Shown here piece by piece: positions 46,587 through 58,310 of a stretch of 64,000 bases of DNA. Where the stretch lies: contig OX365948.1 of NCBI GenBank assembly GCA_947247005.1, positions 37,266,601 through 37,330,600 of the forward strand, in the 5' to 3' direction. The stretch is from Spisula solida. Lineage: Eukaryota; Mollusca; Bivalvia; Venerida; Mactridae. The position numbers and the translations under genes are program-made. How positions within the stretch are numbered: the stretch's first letter is position 1; each line of letters opens with the position of its first letter. The notes beneath the pieces are model-generated. The model was not told the DNA's origin. It saw only the letters and a list, made by a program, of their open reading frames with translations, and did no database searches.

Positions 46587-46850
46587 AATAGAGCTGTCAC
46601 CATTCGGCAGAATAATATACCCCGCCGGCAAAGGGCCGTAATTCTGCCAAAATTCATCACAGCGCAAATTCCTTTCTTCATGCACATCTATATGTTGGGG
46701 TTGTTAATCTGTGAAAGTTTGAGCAAAATCCTGCCAAAACTGTAGGAGGAGTTGCGTCCACAAGAATGCGTCTACGGACAGACTGACTGATGGACAGACA
46801 GACAGACAAGCTGAATCCAGTATATCCCCTCGTTGTGCGGGTGTATAATA
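46587..46850. repeat. Dispersed repeat, TAGAGCTGTCACCATTC family, copy 2
   Basis: Colinear with 11166-11438: TATACCCCGCCGGCAAAGGG, TCATGCACATCTATATGTTG, a GACAGACTGACTGATGGACA tract, and the end TTGTGCGGGTGTATAATAA. Confidence 0.85.
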
Positions 46851-47879
46851 ATTTTCAATTAGTGATGAAATGTATTATTTTAAACACTTATATATATACT
46901 GCTGGAAATAGTTTGGTTGAAAAACTTCAGGTGCATTTAAAACTGATATGGCAGTCACCACTAATTGGCGGTCTGTAAGACATCAGCACGGTACAATCTT
47001 AATCAATCTCGAATCTTAATAATATTGAGTTTTTGAGTGAATTAACTCAGGTGGTTATTTGAATACATTCAAGCTCTCTATCAGGAATTGAAAACACATT
47101 GAAAACACCATTCCAATAAAACATTGATAAAGATATGCCAAGCTGCAAAGGAGAATTTGGGTATAATTTGAGTTTTATAATAATTACCAATGAATTCATA
47201 GTCTAAACATTTAACAGTGTTGTTCATCTTTTGAGATAATTAAGTTAAATAAACCTGAATTATTTTCCTTAGAATCAATTAATGTGTTTACTGAAATAAT
47301 ATATCATAAATTTTCAGCCAAAATAAAGCTGGGAGCAAATGTTTCGTCTAAATGTTTAATGTTTCATATCAAAGTAAATCAGTCGGTTAGATGAGATATA
47401 ACAATGCCTGATAATCCAATATAGATCATATCAAATGTACATATGGTACACAACTGTAGGTATATCATTTATAGGAGAGATTACTGGAAGGTACACTATA
47501 CATTGATACAGTCCAGCAGGAAGCTGTGAAATAGTCAGCGGAGGATTTGTTCATAATATGGAATTATCATTACTTCCTGAGACGATCTGTCAATAATTAT
47601 AATTATATACAGTATATCCCTCTGTTTGTTGTATGTTTCAACACAGTGTTACATTCATGTTTCACCGAGCTAATCTACCTAACGGTACAACACCACTGTT
47701 CAACCGTAGACACTAGCTACAGGCGTATTGTTACAGGACTTGGATTCTGACAGAAGCTGGAAATTTCTACATGAACAATTTACATCTACATATTGTTACA
47801 TCTGATTGCTGAACATTCACCTGTATAATCATGTGCTTCTTGTTTACTATCATATCAGTCTTTACATCACATGATGTAA
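46851..47879. other. Gene-free stretch
   Basis: AT-rich, only short unsupported frames. Confidence 0.45.
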
Positions 47880-47886
47880 GTAAACC

Positions 47887-48075
47887 AGGGGTTCCGTTTT
47901 GACTCGGGAAAAGGGGTTTTGACTCTTGAAATTTTAAAAAAGCCACATTTTGACCCTCAAGATTTTGGGTTGATTAGGGTCATTTTCTCTTAAAGTCATG
48001 CATGTTTTTACCTATAAAATGGTAAAACTATGGTAAAAAAATGACCCTTCAGATTCAACAGCTAGTGGAACCCCT
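47887..48075. mobile_element. 189-bp MITE with AGGGGTTCC ends and GTAAACC duplication
   Basis: Left AGGGGTTCCGTTTTGACTC and right TAGTGGAACCCCT are inverted over 9 bp. GTAAACC flanks both sides (47880-47886 and 48076-48082), a 7-bp duplication. Interior repeats TTTTGACCCTCAAGATTTT / AAAATGACCCTTCAGATTC in both orientations. hAT-like by ends and duplication length. Confidence 0.85.
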
Positions 48076-48335
48076 GTAAACCACATTAAACTGACACTAG
48101 AACAAGCAATTAGGCTCTGAGTCTCAATTTAATATGGTCTGACAATATTTATGTAGTAAAGTTGAGATCATGTTACTTGATCAGGAGTAATATAATTTTC
48201 TATGCTTTATATGTAACAATGGTAAATATTGTCTCAGAGTATCTTTACTTGAACAAAATTAAGCTACTGGGTATCACAGCTGGATTCCTTTTTGCATAAT
48301 ACAACAGCCTCTTCCTTCAAAACCAGAGGTCATTT

Positions 48336-49258
48336 AATTTAGCCAAAGTCAGACTTACATAGGCAAAGGCAGACAAACATGTAGCCAAAGTCAGACAAAC
48401 ACGTAGCCAAAAGCAGACAAAATTGTAGCCAGAGTCAGACAAACATGTAGCCAAAAGCAGACAAAAATGTAGCCAAAAGCAGGCAAGCATGTAGCCTAAG
48501 GCAGACAACCATGTAGCCATAAGCAGGCAAGCAATGTAGCCTAAAGCAGACAACCATGTAGCCATAACCAGGCAAGCAATGTAGCCTAAGGCAGACAACC
48601 ATGTAGCCATAAGCAGGCAAGCAATGTAGCCTAAGGCAGACAAACATGTAGCCATAACCAGGCAAGCAATGTAGCCTAAGGCAGACAACCATGTAGCCAT
48701 AAGCAGGCAAGCAATGTAGCCTAAGGCAGACAACCATGTAGCCATAACCAGGCAAGCAATGTAGCCTAAGGCAGACAAACATGTAGCCATAAGCAGGCAA
48801 GCAATGTAGCCTAAGGCAGACAAACATGTAGCCATAAGCAGGCAAGCAATGTAGCCTAAGGCAGACAACCATGTAGTCATAAGCAGGCAAGCAATGTAGC
48901 CTAAGGCAGACAAACATGTAGCCATAAGCAGGCAAGCAATGTAGCCTAAGGCAGACAACCATGTAGTCATAAGCAGGCAAGCAATGTAGCCTAAGGCAGA
49001 CAAACATGTAGCCATAAGCAGGCAAGCAATGTAGCCTAAGGCAGACAACCATGTAGCCATAAGCAGGCAAGCAATGTAGCCTAAGGCAGACAACCATGTA
49101 GCCATAAGCAGGCAAGCAATGTAGCCTAAGGCAGACAACCATGTAGCCATAAGCAGGCAAGCAATGTAGCCTAAGGCAGGCAAGCAATGTAGCCAAAGGC
49201 AGACAAACATGTAGCCAAAAGCAGGCAAGCATGTAGCCTAAGGCAGACAACCATGTAG
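48336..49258. repeat. 45-bp minisatellite made of 22/23-bp half units
   Basis: Full unit GCAGGCAAGCAATGTAGCCT + AAGGCAGACAACCATGTAGC + CATAA, about 20 copies, built from two related halves (GCAGGCAAGCAATGTAGCC and GCAGACAACCATGTAGCC). Edge units (48336-48500, 49180-49258) contain only degenerate half units. As 45 is divisible by three and two minus-strand frames lack stops, frames of 303 and 283 codons run through it, with a 15-residue period (MATWLSALGYIACLL). The dyad CATGTAG/ATGTAGCC is not strong. Confidence 0.97.
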
Positions 49259-49260
49259 AA

Positions 49261-50250
49261 GTATTGTAACAGTTCCTTGCTGACATAACAGCTTTTTTTA
49301 CAGAGCCTTTACAAATTCAAACTTTATTAACAAACAAGCTGTTCAAGAGATATATTTCAGCACATGTAATAAGCACTGAATGAACCAACTTTTCATTAGG
49401 AATTGCTATTTTCAAATTACAAACAGGTTTGATAAACATGATTTCCTGACTTCCGGAATTTTGGAATAATCTATTGAACAATAATGTAATCTATTTACCA
49501 ATATTTTCTTCAAAAAGTGTAGTTATTGGATATTGGAGTTCAACTTGTAATGCCAATGGAATGTATTTAAGTTCAGCATACTACAATTTCTGTTACATAT
49601 GCATTGCATGGCTTGCCTATGTTTGACATCACCTAGTAGATCCGATCCAATGGCGTCCCTGTGTTTTATTTTGACATCATAACTTATTCCTCTTACAAGT
49701 TATTTATGAAACAAGTTTAGGAAATATAGATGAGAATATCAACCCAACTTGTTGTCAACTTGATTATTTTAAATATATGATGTACAATGTATTACACAAA
49801 TGGTGCATGCCCAATAGCACAAGGGGATATACCACAAGTTCAAATTTACTCAAATCTACTCAATTTTTTCAGCATCCAGTTAATACCTCATTTTGGCCAT
49901 TGCATCTAGATAGTACAAATCTATAATTAAGTTATGATCAGAAAGCAGGAAATGTAACAGCAAGCTTGTTACAGCAAACCTTTTATATCTGATGTCAATA
50001 ATGACGAGAGAAATGTACTTAGAGGCCAGTGTCAATATCTGAAATATGATATAGACAAATCAATTAATTTCAAGGTGACTCGAGTTGGAGTTCTATCAGT
50101 GGTTGATATTATACTCAGTATAGAATAGTACTTCAGTAAATCAATATATATGACACCATGTAGCCTTACCACTTGTCACATACTCATCAAAACTGTGAAA
50201 TGATTAAGACAGTGTAACATTTGTTCAATGTAAGATTTGCGATGAGGCTC
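49261..50250. other. Gene-free stretch
   Basis: No supported gene or element. Confidence 0.5.
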
Positions 50251-50480
50251 GAAAGAAACAAAAATAGGAATCCATAAATACCAAACAATTGCCAATAAGG
50301 CATGATCTAGATCGTTCAAAGGAAACAGAAAAATAAGAATCCCTAAATACCAAACAATTGCCAATAAGGCATGCTCTAGATCGTTCAAAGGAAACTGAAA
50401 AATAAGAATCCCTAAACACCAAAACAATTGCCAATAAGGCATGCTCTAGATCGTTCAAAGGAAACAGAAAATAAGCATCC
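50251..50480. repeat. 69-bp tandem repeat, about 3.3 units
   Basis: Unit: CCAATAAGGCATGCTCTAGA + TCGTTCAAAGGAAACTGAAA + AATAAGAATCCCTAAATACC + AAACAATTG. Copies begin near 50291, 50360 and 50430 (one extra A in the last). The period is 3 x 23, which explains two overlapping 88-codon minus-strand frames. Confidence 0.93.
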
Positions 50481-53164
50481 TTTAGTACCAAAATATGCCA
50501 AAAAGAAATCCTATAGCTCTTTCATGAGTTCTGACACCTGGTAGAGAACTTGAAGGTATTAGATTCCTTTGATGTGCAAGAATTCTTCACTGAATGTTAT
50601 AATGGTGTTACCCTATATCTGGTAACAAAGTCACCATACTATGTTTTCATTATTACAACTCAAACATGCATGCGAAAACCAAACGCCCAGGTATATGTAT
50701 GGAAGTACAGAAACTGAAAATTGTCAGAACAAATAAATGAGACAACAATTTGATATGAAAACAAAACAGTACCATAATTATTTCAGTTTAAGCAAATGAA
50801 GCAATATAAACATCAAAAAAGTTTGCATTCACTGTGATGATAAAAACTAACTTTAGTCCAGCAGCATTTCAATAAAGCCAATAAAAAATGGGGATTAACA
50901 ATTATACAAAACACAGCCATCAAGGGTGATGAAAATGATTCAGAATCAATCTAATATAACTTTATATTTCCATGTCTGGTGTGCTCAAGAGATGGATATA
51001 GACTTCTTTATTGTATATTTAAAGACTTTATATGTTTGTAATTCAGTTATTCATAATGGGAAAGAAACAATCAATGACTATATAATGAATGGCAACAATA
51101 TTAGCAACATGAGCAGCAACAAACCAAAACATTATGTCAACAACAAACAGGATATAAATGACACAATATATGGAATGCACAAGATTGCTACTTGAGAGTT
51201 TAACTCAATGTTATAACAGCATTGCTAATTGGCTGAATTAGTTTCATTCTAAACAGCCATGGCAGGCTCTTGATCACATGCAGCATTATTGGCAGTTTCT
51301 GTATTTGGAATAATGTTAACTCCAGGGTGACTTGATGGCTCAGCATCCAATTGTCATAAATTCTGACTATATCCCTTAGGTGCTTGAAGTATTTAGACAT
51401 ATCAGTCCCACAGGTGTCCGATAGAATTAACAATTAAGCATACATAATCCACTACAATGTATGTATGTATGCAAATGGTGTGTCATAGATTGTAATTAAC
51501 CTTGTCATAGTTTGAGGAACTTGATGCCATTAAGAGAAAATGCCAACTCAGACAGACACATTGACATTTATTACAAAAATGTACTTATAATCTTTTACCT
51601 TGCTTACTTGAAACAAACCTATATGAACAATAAACATAGTCCTGGAAAGCGTTATTACCTGCAGACTAACTTTTAAGCAATTCTTCCAAGATGAAACAGA
51701 TGTATGCAAAGACCATGAGTGGGTGGGAAATATGTACAACATCTGGCATAGGTTCAATTATTTCCTGTTACATATTGTGTGTAGTGTAAAATAGTAACTA
51801 ATTCATCATACTATCTGTCTCACTGCAAGAAAACATAATGCAATGATATAGAACAAACCAGAACAAATCTCTAGATATAAGCTATTAGCAGCTCTAACCT
51901 GGAGACTCACAGAAATATAAATGTCTGCCAATTGATTCACTGTCTGGCATGACAATTAGATCACAACATAATGACTTTCATCAGGGTAAAGTCATATCAA
52001 AAAAGATGTAATATTTTCGTGTGTCTTCACAGTCTATAACATCCATGTTCTACAGCGAGTACTCCAGCACCAGTAGATGATTTCACCAATTCAGAACCTG
52101 CTTAGACACTTTGGTGAAACTAAGTGCTCACAAATTGATTTCAGTAAAAAAAACAGACAACCACATGTTACATGTGAAACCAAATGTATTGACTTATTCT
52201 TTAAAAAATACATTTATTAAAATTGGATTTGTTGTAAAAGGAACTCCGAGTCTGACTAACTGTTAAAATCAGACTTTCCTGCCATTTACATTGAACATCA
52301 GGAACTGTATTCATATAATCTTAGATGTCAGTCAGTAAGTATTAAATAATCAGATAATAAGAAACATTCTTATGGTCTGTCAGTAAATCCGTTTAGATCA
52401 ATGTTTCTATAATGAAAAACGAAAGTACAAAGTCAAGAGAGGCCAATAATAAGTACAAAATAGTTTAGATGTCATTATAATCCTCAGCAATTCACATATT
52501 ATAACTTGAGTATAACCTTATATCTTAATCCTATCAGTCAAGCAATTCCTGATTTATAATCTACATAAATCATAAAATATTAAATATTATTATAACTCAA
52601 GATCAAAAGCTGTAAAGATGATTTGTTCAGAGTCTTTGATTAGAATAGTTCAGTACATTCTAATCATGTACTTGGTATGTAGCATTTCCCTACTTGACAT
52701 CTTTGTATATATTTGAATTAGGTGTATAAAAATAACATTTGATCCCATTAAACTAAGAAATTTATGTTCAGATGTGCAGTAAATAAAATATTTATATGAA
52801 AACACTGTATATAAAACAACCTGATTATAAATGTTTGATGAATCTCAACTTAAATTGTTCAAATATTATTTCAGTAATGGAAGTATGGTTCTTATATCTG
52901 TCAGAATGTACTGTTATGCCTGGTGTTAATGCATGCTCAAGTACAGGGAGCTGTTTTAATACTAACATTGCGCAAGTTCTTCATAAGGTTTGTGTATAAA
53001 TATTTCTCTTAACCTAATTTATAAGTGTGTTTTTATACGAAACATTTACATTTTAGCATAAACAAATGCAAAAAAATCAGTGGAAGACAAATAACACATT
53101 TCAAGAAGAACTTGTAGTTGTTGTAACACAGGGTAAAGTATTACAAAGTTACAAAACAATCAAA
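50481..53164. other. Gene-free stretch
   Basis: 2.7 kb of AT-rich DNA with only short frames (67-89 codons) lacking recognisable domains. No arrays or convincing inverted ends. Confidence 0.45.
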
Positions 53165-53645
53165 GAATAAATGTTGCAGAGGACCATACAATGACTACAG
53201 GAGAACAGATGACAATGTTGCAGCAGACCTCCAAGGATTGCAGGAGCACAGTTGACAATGTTGCAGCAGACCTCCAAGGATTGCAAGAGCACAGTTGACA
53301 ATGTTGCAGCAGACCTCCAAGGATTGCAGGAGCACAGTTGACAATGTTGCAGCAGACCTCAAAGGATTGCAGGAGCACAGATGACAATGTTGCAGTAGTC
53401 CATCCAAGGATTACAGGAGCACAGATGACAATATTGCAGCAGACCATCCAAGGACTACAGGAGTAGAGATGACAATGTTGCAGCAGTCCATCCAATGGCT
53501 ACATGTGCACAGATGACAATGTTGCAGAAGACCATACAAGGACTACAGGAGTAGAGATGACAATGTTGCAGCAGTCCATCCAAGGACTACAGGAGTACAG
53601 ATGACAATATTTCAGCAGACAATGCAAGAACTACTGGTCATAAAC
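53165..53645. repeat. 43-bp minisatellite, about 11 units
   Basis: Unit GACAATGTTGCAGCAGACCT + CCAAGGATTGCAGGAGCACA + GTT; successive GACAATG starts 53211, 53254, 53297. Left and centre units carry GATTGCAGGAGCACAG, right units GACTACAGGAGTAGAG, so two subfamilies sit in blocks. A 111-codon minus frame is a by-product. Confidence 0.95.
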
Positions 53646-54406
53646 TGAAATTACAAGGACTACAGAAGCAGAATTTAGACATTTATTATATACACCCACT
53701 GGTAAACACATACAGACTGAGGAAGGAGGACAAAGAGAGATTCCAAAAGCTAGCCTGGTAAAGAAGAGAAGACTATATATTTATATAGTCAATGAGAGAA
53801 ATTTCAAACTGACTTTAACAAAATAAAGGTGACTACAACTTAACTATTGCATCATTATTGGTGAATAATATCATAAAGTTATGAAAACATCTGTATACTA
53901 ATATATCAAACATGTAACAAATTGATAATAAAATTTTGTTCTAATAAATTTAAAGACTTGAAGGCAACAGCAAAGATAAGATACTAAAATATTGAAGATA
54001 ATATACATATTGCTTTGATAAAACACCTTGTACAGCCATAGGAAGAAGATATTCTCTGTAGATTTCCCTAATTATTTGATATAATAAAGAAATTCATCAT
54101 GAAATCAAATAGACAAGATCATTTTCACAGTGGGTATAGGTAACCTTTTTACCCTACAAGAATAACAAAATAGTTTATGTAGACATTGTACAGAGATATT
54201 CCAGCATAATTTTGCCATGAACTGCATGTTCACCCAGCATGGTATGTTTAAATCTTGTATGTTTTGTGCCCTAAACAATTAACTGAATGGTTCATGTACG
54301 AATATGATCATTTTTATTAGTGCTTTAGTCTTGTCCATGCAATTTGAATATATCCCAATTTAAAAATCTAATTTTTAGGTCAAACAAGAGCCAAAATGTC
54401 AAAAAA
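53646..54406. other. Gene-free stretch
   Basis: Nothing identifiable. Confidence 0.45.
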
Positions 54407-56065
54407 TATGCCCGTCTAAGGGCATGGTGAATAAACAAGAGGGCCCAAAGGGCCCTAGGTCGCTCACCTGTTATAGCAGTACATGCAAGACCTGTGATTT
54501 GACCTAGTGACCTAGTTCTTGGCCCCATATGACGCAATATCGCACTTGACCTAGATTTTGTTGAGATGATCACTCTGACCAAGTTTCATAAGGATTAGGC
54601 CAAAATTGTGACCTCTAGTGACTATACGAGGTTTTTCTATGATTTGACCTTGTGACCTAGTTTTTGACCCCGGATGACCCAATATCGAACTTGACCTAGA
54701 TTTTGTTGTGATAATCATTGTGACCAAGTTACGTAAAGATTAGGTCAAAATTGTGACCTCTAGTGACTACACAAGGTTTTTCTATGATTTGACCTTGTGA
54801 CCTAGTTTTTGACCCCCAGATGACCCAATATCAAACTTGACCTAGATTTAGTGGAGATGATCATTGTGACCAAGTTTCATAAAGATTAAGTCAAAATTGT
54901 GACCTCTAGTGTCTACACAAGGTTTTTCTATGATTTGACCTTGTGGCCTAGTTTTTGACCCCGGATGACCCAATATCGAACTTGACCTAGATTTTGTTGA
55001 GATGATCATTGTGACCAAGTTTTATAAAGGTTTAGTCAAAATTGTGACCTCTAGTGTCTACACAAGGTTTTTCTATGATTTGACCTTGTGACCTAGTTTT
55101 TGACCCCGGATGACCCAGTATCGAACTTGACCTAGATTTTGTTGTGATGATTGTTGTGACCAAGTTTCATAAAGATTAGGTCAAAATTGTGACCTCTATT
55201 GACTACACAAGGTTTTTCTATGATTTGACCTTGTGACCTAGTTTTTGACCCCAGATGACCCAATATCGAACTTGACCTAGATTTTGTTGAGATGATCATT
55301 GTGACCAAGTTTGATAAAGGTTTAGTCAAAATTGTGACCTCTAGTGTCTACACAAGGTTTTTCTATGATTTGACCTTGTGACCTAGTTTTTGACCCCGGA
55401 TGACCCAGTATCGAACTTGACCTAGATTTTGTTGTGATGATCGTTGTGACCAAGTTTCATAAAGATTAGGTCACAATTGTGACCTCTAGTGACTACACAA
55501 GCAAATTGTTGACGGACGGACGGACGACGGACGGACGGACGACGGACGAAGAGTGATCACAAAAGCTCACTCTGTCACTTTGTGACAGGTGAGCTAAAAA
55601 GAAACAATTAATGGTCTGTTTTCATTCACCAATTGTCCCCCAACGGTAATCGTTTCTTTTTTCATTCACCAAAAAAATTGCCCCCAGACGGGCATATATA
55701 ACTCAACTTGGCCTTTTTAACATTTTTTGGTTATTAAAGGACCATATACAAAGGCATGGGTCTTTTTTTGAAGACGATCGGATAAAAGCTGTTTGAGTTA
55801 GAGTACAGAAAAGGCCAATTTCACATATTATTGGTAATTGAAGGACCATAACCCAAGAAGACCTAGATCGATTTGGCCAATAATCAAACTTGGCCTATAT
55901 ATTATGCCCATAAGCGTTGCCACCAAGTTTGAAGACGATGGAATGAAAACTGTTTACGTTAGAGTACAGACAAATTGCTGGACGCCGCTGCACACACACC
56001 TGCCCGTAGTCTGCCCGCCAAGGGTGTTTCAATAATACGTCCCGTTTTCAACGGGCGTATAAAAA
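54407..56065. repeat. TATGCCCGTCT-ended dispersed repeat, split by a GACCTAG repeat
   Basis: Starts TATGCCCGTCTAAGGGCA + TGGTGAATAA, is interrupted at 54435-55595, resumes, and shows an internal inverted copy of its start (TTCATTCACC... GCCCCCAGACGGGCATA, 55659-55697). It ends CGTTTTCAACGGGCGTATAA + AAA near 56065. Two related modules with GAAGACGAT and GTTAGAGTACAGA lie between 55770 and 55975. C-rich start and G-rich ATAAAA end agree with the other repeats of this layout. Confidence 0.7.
54435..55595 (+). repeat. GACCTAG-module dispersed repeat, nested copy
   Basis: Starts ACAAGAGGGCCCAAAGGGCC + CTAGGTCGCTCACCTG and ends TTTGTGACAGGTGAGCTA. Six modules of about 155 bp. Modules near 55020-55330 and 55320-55480 (TAAAGGTTTAGTCAAAATTG variant) alternate with another type, giving a two-module higher-order repeat. 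A GACGGACGGACGGACGACGG tract lies before the 3' end. This copy is intact-looking and younger than its host repeat. Confidence 0.93.
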
Positions 56066-56091
56066 GGATAGCTTGAATGTTTATGGGTAAA

Positions 56092-57128
56092 CATGCATGA
56101 GGGTCATTCCATAAGTAGAAGACTGTGGTAGACTGTGTTCATCATTTTGGTATACCCAATGACACATCACATTAGCCTATTGGACACAGGTACAGAAAAT
56201 GTTGCATAAAATAATGCATTGTACAAGAAAATATGGCTATAATAAACATACCACCTTACTGCCACCACCACACGGCGCTATTAATATTCTGACGTAATTA
56301 GCAACGTTGTAGACATTTTAACTGTTTCTCAAATGTTAAGCCATGGAAGAAATTATGTCATTAATATGGAAATTAACATAAACATTCAAATTGTATTTGA
56401 ATAAATGTATGTGTCACAATATCTTTTATGTTGTAAGTTAATGATTAATGCTAGACATATGGCTGTATTTTTTAATAGAAACGGCTCTGACATTTCCGAT
56501 GATTTTGACTGACGTTGCAAGAAATGCCCCTACGTTTGCATATCTGCCCATCCCAGTATCGTTTTCAATACCATGCTGCTTAGACATTTGCTTTTGCCAC
56601 TCAAACACAAGGCCACTGCATGCTGTATGTTCTGCTTTCGCTCTATGTAGCAGCTCTTGGGTGTCTACTGTTGTTTTTTCTAAGACTCGTGCATAAATTA
56701 AAAGTCGCGCAAAGTTCCTTGCGTAAAGTCATAGACATTTTGACGTTCATGAAAATGTGACTCAGCTTCATCAAACAATTCTTCATTCAAACTCTGTCAA
56801 ATTACTTCATAGTTTAATGTTATGTCATGATAATATTTTGCAATAATCTGACAGAAATATTGGAATGTAAATAAACTAATTTTGAATTTATAACTAGTTG
56901 AATTAATGAAAAGGGTACATTATGATGGAGGGGGGTGGTAGCGCATTACTTTAGTAATACAATGGCTGATAACAATAATTATTGCTACTGGTTCGCATTA
57001 TTAAAGATAAATTTGTTTTGACTGTAGGTAATAAGTTGATGTTTTGTTATGGAATAAGAAATTATTGATTTAACACAACTACAATTACATGAGAACAATG
57101 GTCTATGATATACTGAATGACCCTAGTA
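56092..57128. mobile_element. Possible mariner-type ends around an unrecognised fragment
   Basis: TGAGGGTCATTCCATAAGTA at 56098 and ACTGAATGACCCTAGTATA at 57113 share an inverted GGGTCATTC core, reminiscent of mariner-like ends, about 1.03 kb apart. The match is only 9-10 bp and no TA duplication is clear, so this could be coincidence. Confidence 0.3.
56438..56793 (-). pseudogene. Unrecognised coding-like fragment with a frameshift
   Basis: On the minus strand, after a candidate acceptor (TTGACAG, ending 56794), a frame reads SLNEELFDEAESHF then HERQNVYDFTQGTLR, and stops. After a one-base shift near 56705 a second frame continues about 85 codons (LLIYARVLEKTTVDTQELL, LHRAKAEHTACSGL, FEWQKQMSKQHGI) to a stop at 56438. 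The Glu/Gln/Lys-rich, stop-poor text across two phases looks more like a decayed coding segment than chance, possibly coiled coil, but I recognise no family. An 82-codon plus frame overlaps and is ignored. Confidence 0.3.
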
Positions 57129-57189
57129 TACATATATACATGTATATAGTGGCAGATGTTTTATTTCTGTTTGTGTGTGTGTGTTTTTC

Positions 57190-57395
57190 CCATTTGTTCA
57201 ATCCCAGTGGCTGCGTCATACCAAAGACGAAATAAAAATGGTACCAGAATTTCCCTTGCTAAGCACTCAGCATAAAGGGAAACTGGCTTCTCTTCTCTCA
57301 TACCCTTGTGGCGATGGATAACATCAGGAATGAGGTGTCGAAAGTGAATAATATAAGTTGCAAAAACTTGTTTCACAATCAATCGACCTTTAATA
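57190..57395 (+). mobile_element. tRNA-derived SINE, copy 2 (5' truncated)
   Basis: Begins around a B-box-like GTTCAATCC (57196-57204), then GCTGCGTCATACCAAAGACG, AAAATGGTACCAGAATTTCC, AAACTGGCTTCTCTTCTCTC and AAACTTGTTTCACAATCAAT. The body aligns block by block with 26535-26790; the GCGTCATACCAAAGACG block is better kept here. The A-box half of the head is missing, replaced by a GTGTGTGTGTGT tract. Confidence 0.72.
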
Positions 57396-58152
57396 AATTA
57401 GTATAAACTTAGTACATGTGTACCAAAATTACTCCCTATATGTTATGTCCCTATAACTCTTAGAAGTTCTTAGAAGGTAAAATATTTGCACATGATGGAA
57501 CTGGTTGGAGTTACCAGATGGAGTGTAAGACAGGGCACCAATTATCTTACACACAATCATGCTGCATGCAGCTAAATAACGATCACTTTAACAATGTCAT
57601 ACATTGATTGGTCATGGAACTTTAAACTGTTTCAAGTATGATTGGAATATGTATTCTGAATGAGGTTTACATTGTCTGATCAATGTTTATATAATTATAT
57701 GATCATTAAATACACAGTTCAAATCAATAATTGAACCTCATGATTGAGATAGAAATATAAACTGGGAAATTTGAATGTATAATCCGTTCAATCAGATCTG
57801 TCACTTGTATACAAACATTGCAATATCATAACATTTTAGTTTTATCGTTTTAAATATTTTGATTGGAGAAAAAGGCAGTGAAAACCAATACCTTATTCAC
57901 TAAGCTACATTCTATCACACAAAATATATATTAAAATAATACATTTATAAGAGAATTTGGAATGTTTATATACTCAATGTTATGTAAACAAGTGACCAAC
58001 CTAAATAATCTATTTATATATGTTGACTTAATACATCACATCTTTTGTAACAGTAACTCAGTTGCTAAAGCTACTTTGTATAAAATTATTATTGTATATG
58101 GAGGTGAATATTCCACAACATTCCAACTTAGTGTTTCTCAAATTAACATTAT
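57396..58152. other. Gene-free stretch
   Basis: AT-rich, no supported frame or element. Confidence 0.45.
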
Positions 58153-58306
58153 TTAGAATATAACCTACATTATGAGCCAATGAAAACGTCGAAGTTTGGC
58201 GGTTAAATGAAAATTTAATCATTAAAATTTTCTCTTCATAGACTTGACGTCATGCGTTGGCGCTACTTTCTATCGGCCAATCAGAATGCAGAATGTTATA
58301 TTCTAA
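58153..58306. repeat. Inverted-repeat element with TTAGAATATAAC ends
   Basis: TTAGAATATAAC (58153) and GTTATATTCTAA (58295-58306) are perfect 12-bp inverted ends, with weaker inverted matches (CCAATGAAAACG versus GGCCAATCAGAA) inside. The centre holds the near-palindrome GAAAATTTAATCATTAAAAT. Confidence 0.7.
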
Positions 58307-58310
58307 GTTA

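Noticed and set aside
48317..49286. Open frames of 303 and 283 codons on the minus strand as a real repetitive-protein gene
   Set aside because: Both run through a 45-bp minisatellite in two phases at once; the period is a multiple of three and the unit lacks stops in those phases. No introns, signal or unique domain.
50176..50491. Two 88-codon minus-strand frames
   Set aside because: By-products of a 69-bp tandem repeat.
53160..53495. 111-codon minus-strand Cys-rich protein
   Set aside because: Generated by the 43-bp minisatellite; the frame drifts between phases as the period is not a multiple of three.
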